DNA from: DATKMK01 sp035541895
GTDB taxonomy: Bacteria > Desulfobacterota > Binatia > HRBIN30 > JACQVA1
Assembly: GCA_035541895.1 (NCBI GenBank)
Contig: DATKMK010000063.1
Location: 1 to 64,000 of the forward strand
Reading direction: 5' to 3'
DNA: 64,000 bases
Position numbers and translations under genes: made by a program. This document shows, piece after piece, positions 8,816-15,789 of this stretch (the stretch's first letter is position 1; every line of letters starts with the position of its first letter). The notes beneath the pieces were generated by a model. The model searched no databases and was not told the origin of the DNA. It worked only from the letters and a program-made list of their open reading frames with translations.

Positions 8816-9943
8816 TCACTCGGCGCCGGCCGTCAGTCGCTGCAGGCGCTCGGTCGCTTCGAGGTATTCTTCCACCAGCGAGCGAATGACTTCTCTGACC
8901 GGGCGGATGCTGTTCATTTGACCGACGATCTGACCGACCGGGTTGAACAGCACCTTCTTCGCCTTGTCGGCGTAACGATGGCCGCGGGCCACGGCGTCGG
9001 AGGTCACCATGAACTGGAGCGGCATGCCGAGCGGGCCGGGCGAGTCGGGGCCTTCCCAGGCTTCGGTCCAATCGTTGCGCAGCATGCGGCAGGGCTTGCC
9101 GGTGAACGAGCGCGAGCGGACGGTGTCGCGGCTGGTGGCGTCGAGCAACTGTTGCATCTGCGCCGGCGGTGCGTCGGCTTCTTGCACCGTGAGCCAGAGC
9201 GAGCCGGTCCACACGCCTTGTGCACCCATCGCCAGCGCTGCGGCGATCTGGCGGCCGGTGCCGATGCCGCCGGCGGCGAGTACCGGCGTTGGCGCAACCG
9301 CATCGATGACTTCCGGCCACAGCACGACGCTGCCGATTTCTCCGGTGTGACCGCCGCCCTCGTAGCCCTGCGCGATGATGATGTCGATGCCGGCGGCCTT
9401 GTGCGAGCGCGCGTGTTTCGGCGAGCCGCAGAGCGCCGCCACCAGCCGTCCCGATCGGTGGATTTCGTCGATGATGTCGGTGGGCGGCGTGCCCAGCGCG
9501 TTGGCGATGAGTTTCACCTTGGGATGCTTGAGCGCAACTTCGACCTGCGGCGTGGCGGTCGCGGCGGTCCAACCCAGCAGTTGCCCGACCGGCCGCTCGC
9601 CCTCGGGAAGTTTTGGAACGCCGTGATCCGCGAGGACCTTGTCGGCGAAGGCGCGATGCTGTGGCGGAACGGAGGCCAGCAGTTGCTCTTCCAATTTCTT
9701 CGGATCGATCTCGCCCATGCCTTCGTACTTGCCGGGAATCACGATGTCGACGCCGTACGGCCGGTCGCCGATATGTTCGTCGATCCACTTCAATTCGATT
9801 TCGAGCTGATCCGGAGGAAATCCGACCGCGCCGAGGACGCCGAAGCCGCCGGCCTTGCCGACGGCCGCGACCACGTCGCGGCAATGCGTGAAGGCGAAGA
9901 TGGGGAATTCGATGCCCAGTCGATCACAGAGTTCGGTATGCAT
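8816..9943 (-). CDS. nitronate monooxygenase / 2-nitropropane dioxygenase-like FMN enzyme
   Basis: A 375-aa TIM-barrel FMN oxidoreductase of the NMO family. The start MHTELCDRLGIEFPIFAFTHCRDVVAAVGKAG replaces the usual PI.QAPM.GVS.P.LAAAVS pattern but keeps the AGGFGVLGAVGF glycine turn. IIIAQGYEGGGHTGEIGSV is the characteristic block near residues 170-190, and VLAAGGIGTGRQIAAALAMGAQGVWTGS is the phosphate-binding loop. Members oxidise nitronates or act on enoyl-CoA-like substrates; many in catabolic clusters remain unassigned. AAGGAG precedes the start, and the gene follows the P450 by 18 bases on the same strand, so the two are likely an operon. Confidence 0.8.
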   Translation of the reverse strand: MHTELCDRLGIEFPIFAFTHCRDVVAAVGKAGGFGVLGAVGFPPDQLEIELKWIDEHIGDRPYGVDIVIPGKYEGMGEIDPKKLEEQLLASVPPQHRAFADKVLADHGVPKLPEGERPVGQLLGWTAATATPQVEVALKHPKVKLIANALGTPPTDIIDEIHRSGRLVAALCGSPKHARSHKAAGIDIIIAQGYEGGGHTGEIGSVVLWPEVIDAVAPTPVLAAGGIGTGRQIAAALAMGAQGVWTGSLWLTVQEADAPPAQMQQLLDATSRDTVRSRSFTGKPCRMLRNDWTEAWEGPDSPGPLGMPLQFMVTSDAVARGHRYADKAKKVLFNPVGQIVGQMNSIRPVREVIRSLVEEYLEATERLQRLTAGAE

Positions 9944-9961
9944 GGAGGGCTCCTTACAAAG

Positions 9962-11197
9962 TCAGGCTTCAACCGGTCCGGGTCGGAAGCGGACGCGCAT
10001 TTCCTTGACGCCGTTGATAAACGTCGACCGTAGGCGTCGCGGCGGTTCGGTCAACTCGACGTCGTGCAAACGGGTGACGATGCCGCGGAAGATTTCGTTC
10101 AGCTCCATGCGCGCGAGATTGGCGCCCAGGCAGAAGTGCTCGCCGATGCCGAAGGCCAGGTGATCGTTGGGATGGCGCCGGATGTTGAAGGTGTCGGGGT
10201 TCTCGAACACCTCTTCGTCGCGATTCGCGGACGGGTACCACATCGTCAGTTTGTCGTCGGGTTTGAGCCGCTGGCCGCGCAACTCGGTTTCGGCGGTGAG
10301 CGTGCGGCGGAAGTTATGCACCGCCGGTGCGTAGCGCAGGATCTCCTCGATCGCCGAGGGCAAGAGTGACAAGTCACTGCGCAGATCGCGCAGCTCGGCG
10401 GGATTCTCGATCAACGCGAGCATGCCGTTGGAGGTCACCGTACGAGTGGTTTCGTTGCCGGCGATGATGAGCAGCAGGAAGAAGAAGTTGAAGTCGTTGT
10501 CGCTGAGCCGTTGGCCGTCGAGTTCGGCGTTGACCAGCGCAGTGGCGAGGTCATCGCCGGGATGCGTGCGGGCCTTCTCGAGCAAGTGGCCGGCGTACAT
10601 GAACATCTCGGCCGCGGCGGCTTGGCCATCCGTCATCGGCGCCGGCTTGCCGTCGGGTTGCAGGTCGGGATCGTCGAAACCGACCATGCGATTGCCGATG
10701 GCGTAGACGCTGCGGCGATCGGCGTCGGGGACGCCCATCATTTCGCAAATGACTTCGAGCGGCAGCAGGGCGGCGACGTCTTCGACGAAATCGCACTCGC
10801 CGCGCTCGATCACGCCGTTGATGATCCGCGTGACCATGTCGCGAATGCGCCCGTGCAGATTGTTGATCATCCGCGCCGAGAAGGCCTTGTTGACCAGCCC
10901 GCGATACTGCCGGTGGCGCGGCGGGTCCATGTTGAGCATGATCGATTGGATGAACGGCAAATCGTGCGGCAGCGGATCCCGCATGATCGCGCCCTGCCGT
11001 TCCGACGAGTAGAGCGCCGGGTTTTTCGACACGTCGCGCAAGTCGGCGTACTTGGTGACCACCCAGAAGCCGCCGCGGTCGGCCGGCTCCGGGTGCCAAT
11101 AGACCGGAGCTTCTTTGCGCAGCAGGCGAAACATCTCGTGCGGTGTGCCGCGTTGGAAGATGTCGGGGTCAGTGAGATTCACGTCGCTCAGTCGCAT
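9962..11197 (-). CDS. cytochrome P450 (CYP125/142-like class)
   Basis: A 411-aa soluble bacterial P450. The I-helix has AGNETTRT, the K-helix has EEILRYAPAVHNFRR (E-x-x-R), and the haem loop is FGIGEHFCLGANLAR with the axial Cys at residue 356. The motifs around PAVHNFRRTLTAETEL and STFINGVKEMRVRF resemble actinobacterial CYP125/CYP142/CYP124 enzymes that hydroxylate the terminal methyl of sterol or branched side chains; this subfamily call is from memory and tentative. Redox partners are not encoded here. It is the first gene of a two-gene unit with the NMO-like enzyme. An operator-like palindrome lies 42 bases upstream of the start. Confidence 0.85.
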   Translation of the reverse strand: MRLSDVNLTDPDIFQRGTPHEMFRLLRKEAPVYWHPEPADRGGFWVVTKYADLRDVSKNPALYSSERQGAIMRDPLPHDLPFIQSIMLNMDPPRHRQYRGLVNKAFSARMINNLHGRIRDMVTRIINGVIERGECDFVEDVAALLPLEVICEMMGVPDADRRSVYAIGNRMVGFDDPDLQPDGKPAPMTDGQAAAAEMFMYAGHLLEKARTHPGDDLATALVNAELDGQRLSDNDFNFFFLLLIIAGNETTRTVTSNGMLALIENPAELRDLRSDLSLLPSAIEEILRYAPAVHNFRRTLTAETELRGQRLKPDDKLTMWYPSANRDEEVFENPDTFNIRRHPNDHLAFGIGEHFCLGANLARMELNEIFRGIVTRLHDVELTEPPRRLRSTFINGVKEMRVRFRPGPVEA

Positions 11198-11238
11198 GGG
11201 CGCCTCGACTCCACGTATGCTGTGGTCACAGAGTTCCG

Positions 11239-11252
11239 AACGAACGTTTGTT
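11239..11252. promoter_or_regulatory. operator-like palindrome upstream of the P450
   Basis: AACGAACGTTTGTT is a near-perfect inverted repeat (one mismatched pair) of the AAC-N-AACGTT-N-GTT type seen for TetR-family repressors. On the minus strand it immediately follows a TTGATA, which could be a -35 box, so a bound protein would sit over the promoter. The -10 is not convincing. No regulator gene is adjacent. A second small palindrome, TGTGGTCACA, lies at 11221-11230. Confidence 0.35.
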
Positions 11253-11311
11253 TATCAACTTGGCCCACGCGTCGTCAACCAAATTTGTGAGGGTCGGTAA
11301 GCCGCGTTTGC

Positions 11312-12172
11312 TTATGTGCGTTCGCCGAATGCCTGCTGCCACAAAGATTCGAAGTAGCGATCGGCGAAGGGAGTGAAATTGGCGCCCTCGACAGGGGTGG
11401 ACGCGAATTCGCCGAAGACGCAGCCGCGATCAGTGGCGTAGCAGTCCACCCGAACATAGGTCTCGTAGGCTGCGCCGAGCCGGCGGGCGCACGTGAGGAT
11501 GTCGTCGAAGCAGGCCGGCGGGGCGCGCAGATCGTCTTCCTCCAGCATGGTGTTCATCCGGTCGGGGAATGGCCTCCACGATGGCTCGTAAAAGCGGTGC
11601 GTGGCGGGTTTCCGGCCCGCCGGCCGGTGGACGACTTGGATCGCACCCACGGTTTCGCCGAACATGTGCAGCTTGTATTCGGTCGGCAATTCATAGGCGC
11701 CGGCCTCAGTGCGCACGAACTCCTCGACCAGCAGCGGAAAGCGCGAGAACCGCCCCAGCCGAGCGATGAGCCGCTGCGCCAGTGCGCGCCGCGTGTAGTG
11801 CGTGGCCGTCAACAGGTTCAGGTCGCCGGCCATGACAAAGACGTTCCTGCGTGCCGCTCCCCAGATCGGGCGGACGACGAAGTGTTCGGGGAACGACTCA
11901 ATCGGCACCGCCCCGATGTGTCGCCCGGACCAATACAGCTCCGGGACTTGGCAGCCGTGCCGCAGCGCAAACTCGCGCGCGTTCCACTTGTTGCTCAGGG
12001 TGCGTTGCCACAACGAGCAGCAGCGCCAGCGAGTCTCGGGATCGTTGCGATCCCGCAGCGTGTGATTCTCCTTCAACGTATGTAGCAAGTGCCGGTAGGT
12101 GGATGGTCGCTGCCACTTGTTCGGCTTGCCCCACCATATCAACCCCCGACGGCGCAATCGCTCGGAGAACAT
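11312..12172 (-). CDS. ATP-grasp amidoligase-like protein (TupA-like)
   Basis: A 286-aa protein that reads as a small ATP-grasp fold. HFVVRPIWGAARRNVFVM resembles the first nucleotide-binding strand and loop, LLVEEFVRTEAG the hinge strand, and YVRVDCYATDRGCVFGEF followed by STPVEGANFTPF the metal-binding acidic and Asn residues. Relatives occur in polysaccharide and teichuronopeptide loci, where they add amino acids, but this copy has no such neighbours. The ATG at 12172 is chosen because the upstream extension (to 12343) is Arg-rich and unlike the family. It is divergent from the lipoprotein-like gene. Function is otherwise unknown. Confidence 0.6.
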   Translation of the reverse strand: MFSERLRRRGLIWWGKPNKWQRPSTYRHLLHTLKENHTLRDRNDPETRWRCCSLWQRTLSNKWNAREFALRHGCQVPELYWSGRHIGAVPIESFPEHFVVRPIWGAARRNVFVMAGDLNLLTATHYTRRALAQRLIARLGRFSRFPLLVEEFVRTEAGAYELPTEYKLHMFGETVGAIQVVHRPAGRKPATHRFYEPSWRPFPDRMNTMLEEDDLRAPPACFDDILTCARRLGAAYETYVRVDCYATDRGCVFGEFASTPVEGANFTPFADRYFESLWQQAFGERT

Positions 12173-12236
12173 GTCACGTGTGGTGCGACGAGAAGTGATC
12201 CGCGGTCGTTTGCACCGGCTTGCGGACGGGCGCATG

Positions 12237-12617
12237 ATGCCGCGCGTGATTCGGCGCCTCGGCCTGACCCTTCCGCTGTTCGTGTGCGTCTTGATGATGC
12301 CGGTTGGTCCGGGATGTTCGGACTGTGACCTGCAGATCGACACGGCGATGCTCGCCGACGGGACCGTCGGCGCCTCGTATAGCCAAGGGCTGCACTCCGA
12401 TTGCGGGGGCGACTTCTGGTTTCTTCAAGAGGGCAACCTGCCGCCAGGGATCGGGCTGTTGGAGCGCGGCGAGCTGCGCGGAACGCCGTCGACTCCCGGC
12501 GTGTTTCACTTTACTGTCGGTGTCGTCGATGAAGACAGCCACGAGACCGCGTTCAAGGGATTCGCTTTGACGGTCAAACCCGGTCCGCCGGCTACCGCAT
12601 CGCCGTCTGCTTCATGA
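12237..12617 (+). CDS. small secreted or lipoprotein-like protein with one putative Ig (He_PIG-like) domain
   Basis: A 126-aa protein with an N-terminal hydrophobic stretch (LGLTLPLFVCVLMM) ending near VGPGCSDC, which could be a signal peptidase site or a poor lipobox. The rest matches the short putative-Ig pattern: ADGTVGASYSQGL, then LPPGIGLLERGELRGTPST, then PGVFHFTVGVVDE. Such domains occur in surface proteins and usually come in arrays; here there is only one. ATG at 12237 or 12234 is used because the signal begins there, although ATG at 12171 is in frame. Its last 26 bases overlap the convergent amidohydrolase gene. The role is unknown. Confidence 0.5.
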   Translation: MPRVIRRLGLTLPLFVCVLMMPVGPGCSDCDLQIDTAMLADGTVGASYSQGLHSDCGGDFWFLQEGNLPPGIGLLERGELRGTPSTPGVFHFTVGVVDEDSHETAFKGFALTVKPGPPATASPSAS

Positions 12618-13833
12618 TCTGGCCGTCGCGCATGACCAGGACGACCTTGTTGGCATCCTGGAGCACGCCGATGTCGTCGAGCGGTTGACCGTCGACGACG
12701 ATCACATCCGCCAACTTGCCGGGCTCGATGGTGCCGAGTTGATCGGCCATCCCGAACAGCTCGGCGTTGGCGCGCGTGGCCGAGAGGATCGCGTCGTGGG
12801 CACCGAGCACCGACGCCTTGAGCCGCAGCTCCATCGACTTGAAGGGCTGCATGCTCGACAGCACATCGGAGCCCGAACAGATTGTCAGCCCGGCGGCGCG
12901 CGCGACCTTGAGCGATTCGAGTCCGCCGGCCTTGGCCTTGTTGATCTTGTCGATCATCTTGCGCGGGATCCCCTGCGACTCGCCGTACGCGCTGATGACT
13001 TCGTACGTGGTCAGCGTCGGAACGAAATAGGCGCCCGCCTCTCGCATGGACGCGGCAGACTCCTCGTCGAGAAAGTTGCCGTGCTCGATGCTGCGGACGC
13101 CGGCTTCGACCGCATTCATGATACCGCGCGGCGTGTAGACGTGCGCCAGCGCGATCTTCTCCACCGCGCGTGCCTCGTAGCAGGCCGCGGCCATCTCTTC
13201 GACGGTGAATTGGGTGTGCTCGATCTCGTCGGTGGGCGACATGCATCCCCCGCCGGCCATGATCTTGATCCCGTGTGCGCCGGTCCGCAACATCTCACGC
13301 GCGGCGCGCCGCATCTCGTCGGGAGAATCGCAGATGCGCGGCGTGGCGGTCAGCCCGTAGATCCCCTCGATCGGGGCGTGATTGCTGTGCGGCTCGCGCC
13401 AATCGCCGTGACCACCGGTCTGCGACAGACACGACCCGACGAATAGAATACGCGGGCCGCGCACCAAGCCGCGTTCGGTCGCCTGCGCAAAGCCCCAATC
13501 GAGTCCGAACGCATCGCGCACGGTCGTGAATCCGGCCGCGAGCGTTTGCTCCAACACGTCCTTGATGCGCAAGGCCGCGGTGGCGGGCGAATCGCGCCGA
13601 GCTTTCCCGGGATCGGTTTCGATGATGGCCGCGTGGACGTGCGCGTCGGTTAACCCGGGCATCAACGTGCGCCCGCCGCAATCGATGCGAACGGCGCCGC
13701 TTGGTAGCACCGGCTCGCTGCCTCGGACCACCTTTGCAATGTGCCCGCCGTCGACGATCACCGTCGAGCGCGGCGCTAGCTCCGCACCGGTGCAGTCGAG
13801 CAGCGTACAATTGCGAAAGACCGTCGTCGTCAT
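12592..13833 (-). CDS. imidazolonepropionase/prolidase-like amidohydrolase
   Basis: A 413-aa metal-dependent hydrolase. The HxH motif is in TDAHVHAAI (H65, H67). GAHGIKIMAGGG supplies the likely carboxylated Lys, LAHVYTPRGI and SIEHGNFLD the metal-site histidines, and CSGSDVLSS the catalytic Asp. This arrangement is typical of the Xaa-Pro dipeptidase/amide-hydrolysing branch (which includes organophosphate- and ochratoxin-cleaving enzymes). The substrate is unknown. It starts 15 bases after the LLM oxidoreductase gene and is probably co-transcribed with it, suggesting the two act in one degradation route. Confidence 0.8.
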   Translation of the reverse strand: MTTTVFRNCTLLDCTGAELAPRSTVIVDGGHIAKVVRGSEPVLPSGAVRIDCGGRTLMPGLTDAHVHAAIIETDPGKARRDSPATAALRIKDVLEQTLAAGFTTVRDAFGLDWGFAQATERGLVRGPRILFVGSCLSQTGGHGDWREPHSNHAPIEGIYGLTATPRICDSPDEMRRAAREMLRTGAHGIKIMAGGGCMSPTDEIEHTQFTVEEMAAACYEARAVEKIALAHVYTPRGIMNAVEAGVRSIEHGNFLDEESAASMREAGAYFVPTLTTYEVISAYGESQGIPRKMIDKINKAKAGGLESLKVARAAGLTICSGSDVLSSMQPFKSMELRLKASVLGAHDAILSATRANAELFGMADQLGTIEPGKLADVIVVDGQPLDDIGVLQDANKVVLVMRDGQIMKQTAMR

Positions 13834-13848
13834 GAGGGTTCCGCACCG

Positions 13849-14820
13849 CTACGATTGCAATCGCGGCAGGACCTTGCGCTCGAACAACCGCAAACTCTCC
13901 CAACCCAATTCGGGCGGGATGCCTCCCATCAACGGGTGCAACAGGACGCGACCGCACTCCTTGGCTAAGGCGACGCATTCGTCGGGCGTGACCACGCGGT
14001 ACACGCCGCTGGTCCGAACGTCGTCGATCGATTGCGCCGCCACATGCACCTGCGACCGCTGCCCCGGCGTTTGCCACGCCGCGTAGGTTTGCGCGTCGTA
14101 CAGCGCGTGCGGCCCGATGCGTGCCCAGTCGCGCGCGGGATCTTCGCTGACGTGCACGAAGCCCGGACCGCCCGGCATCGCGATAAAGCCGCCATGGAAA
14201 CCGACGCGGGCGCACTCCTCGTTGTAGATCGCGGCCAGAGCCGGATCGCCGATGGCGGGCGAGAAGCCGCAGTGCAAACGAGCGGCGCGGCGCGCCGCCT
14301 TCTCGGTCGAGCCGCCGATCAGAATCATCGGTGGGGTGTCGGGCTTTGGCGTTACGCGGATGGTGCGCCCGCGCCACTCGAACGGCTCGCCGGTCCACGC
14401 CTGGCGCATGACCCCGATCGCTTCTTCGAGCAGTCGCCAGCGCTGCGTCCGATCGACCCCCGCCATCGCAAATTCTTCGTGCCGATATCCGAGTCCGGCG
14501 ACGAAGCTGAGGCGGCCGTCGCTCACCAGCGAGACCGTCGCGAGCTGTTCGGCCAGCCGCACGGGATCGTGCAGCGGCACCAGCACCGCGGCAATGCTGA
14601 TGGGCAAGCGCGTTGTTCTCCCGGCGATCGCGGCCGCCAGCGTGATCGGTGCGGGCGAAAAACCGTCATCGACTCCGTGGTGCTCGGACAGCGCCACGAA
14701 GTGCAGTCCGAGCTGATCCGCCCACGCGCATTGATCCAAGCACGCATGATAGGCCGCGGCATGCGTGTTTGGACTGAACGACGGAACGCGCAAGTCGTAA
14801 CGTAGGCCGATCATGATCAT
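13849..14820 (-). CDS. LLM-class flavin-dependent oxidoreductase
   Basis: A 323-aa luciferase-like TIM-barrel oxidoreductase. Visible family segments are FVALSEHHGVDDGFSPAPI, the LPISIAAVLVPLHDPVRLAEQ strand-helix, VSDGRLSFVAGLGYRHEEF, and PMILIGGSTEKAARRAARL near residues 180-200. The cofactor could be FMN or F420 and cannot be decided from these motifs alone. AAGGAG lies 6-7 bases before ATG at 14820; MIGL two codons in is an alternative start. It forms a two-gene unit with the amidohydrolase downstream. Confidence 0.8.
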   Translation of the reverse strand: MIMIGLRYDLRVPSFSPNTHAAAYHACLDQCAWADQLGLHFVALSEHHGVDDGFSPAPITLAAAIAGRTTRLPISIAAVLVPLHDPVRLAEQLATVSLVSDGRLSFVAGLGYRHEEFAMAGVDRTQRWRLLEEAIGVMRQAWTGEPFEWRGRTIRVTPKPDTPPMILIGGSTEKAARRAARLHCGFSPAIGDPALAAIYNEECARVGFHGGFIAMPGGPGFVHVSEDPARDWARIGPHALYDAQTYAAWQTPGQRSQVHVAAQSIDDVRTSGVYRVVTPDECVALAKECGRVLLHPLMGGIPPELGWESLRLFERKVLPRLQS

Positions 14821-15293
14821 GGTTGTCTCCTTCTTCGCGTCGCGAAACGGGGCCGGTTGTACGGCGCGGCGTTGCGTACGTCAACGCCGCAGTCGCGGTG
14901 GTTCCACCGCTTTGTGTGCGTTCCGGAGAAGAACCGGGCGCGGTCTACAACTCAGATTCGCGAGCGGTCGCGAGTGACGTGCGTCGCGGCTTGCGGGCTT
15001 CGCCCTGCACCCCCAGAGGGAAGGCTCAAACGCCGCCTTCTCTCGGACTCCCTTCGGCTTCCGCTGCGCTCGGCTATGGGCCGCTGCGTCCCGAGTCGGG
15101 CTCACGCGATCGCCGCGCGCCAACAACATCGGGCTGCGCTGCCAATGACCGGCGGCGAATCGCATCCGACGGCCTCTGGGCTCTGTGAATTGAGGAGCCG
15201 CACGTTCCTCCCTTCGGAAGCCGGCCACACCCAGCCGCCCGGATTCCCCCCGCACCGGTTTCTGATGTAGAGGCGGGTTCACGGAGGTGGAAG
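14821..15293. other. 473-bp intergenic region, no supported gene
   Basis: The region lies between two divergent genes. Open frames on both strands are rich in Arg, Ser and Pro and look like GC-rich noise. The middle (about 15040-15110) is full of short CTTCGGCTTCCGCTGCGCTCGG-like runs that could fold, typical of degenerate intergenic sequence. The only clear signal is GGAGGTG at 15283-15289, the ribosome site of the next gene. No tRNA, riboswitch or convincing promoter is visible. Confidence 0.5.
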
Positions 15294-15779
15294 ATGAACG
15301 AACGGTTGCAGTCGCAGATGATCGCACACGGTGCGCTGGTGTTTCTGGCCGGGTTGCTCGCCGGCTTTCCGTTCGCGTTTCTTTTGCTCGGCAAGATCGT
15401 CCTGTGGCCGATCCCGGGGGCGATCGCCGTCGCGATGCCCGGCGATGTGCGCGGCTGGCGGATGGCGCATCTGGAAGGGATCTTGAACGGCCTCACCCTG
15501 ATCGGTGTCGCCGCGGTCGGCGCGCGCCTCAGGTTGAGCGAGCGCGCGCAGCAAACCGTGGCGTGGGCCCTGATCGTCACCGCGTGGGGCAACATGATCG
15601 CGTCGATTGTCGGTCCGCTGTTCGGCGGTCGCGGTCTGGCGTTCGGCGAAGGTATCGCCAATAACCTCATGTATCTGCTGTTCGTCGCCGCGATCGTCGC
15701 CGTCGTAGTCGCGATGTGTCTGGTGTTTGCCGGTGCGCGCCGGAGTGCGCTGTCCGACTCAGAACCGGCACGCCAATGA
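15294..15779 (+). CDS. styrene-oxide-isomerase-like four-helix membrane protein
   Basis: A 161-aa protein with four hydrophobic helices (about 10-32, 62-80, 88-108, 127-147). It shares the layout of StyC, the membrane isomerase that turns styrene oxide into phenylacetaldehyde. MIAHGALVF near the N-terminus, GWRMAHLEGILNG in the loop to helix 2, WGNMIAS, and GRGLAFG all line up with my memory of StyC (MAGHG, GWARAHSGPALNG, GWANVGF, NRGLTFG). H59 then corresponds to the reported haem-ligand His. It is followed after 10 bases by an alkylsulfatase gene. The family match is from memory and the real substrate is unknown. Confidence 0.55.
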   Translation: MNERLQSQMIAHGALVFLAGLLAGFPFAFLLLGKIVLWPIPGAIAVAMPGDVRGWRMAHLEGILNGLTLIGVAAVGARLRLSERAQQTVAWALIVTAWGNMIASIVGPLFGGRGLAFGEGIANNLMYLLFVAAIVAVVVAMCLVFAGARRSALSDSEPARQ

Positions 15780-15789
15780 GGAATGCCCT

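Noticed and set aside
8794..8836. CTGACGG...CCGTCAG inverted repeat between the protease and the NMO-like gene
   Set aside because: The 29-base loop and its overlap with the end of the NMO coding region make it a poor terminator candidate.
14857..15270. 137-codon plus-strand frame in the 473-base gap
   Set aside because: Composition is Arg/Ser/Pro-rich noise, there is no ribosome site, and the opposite strand is open as well.
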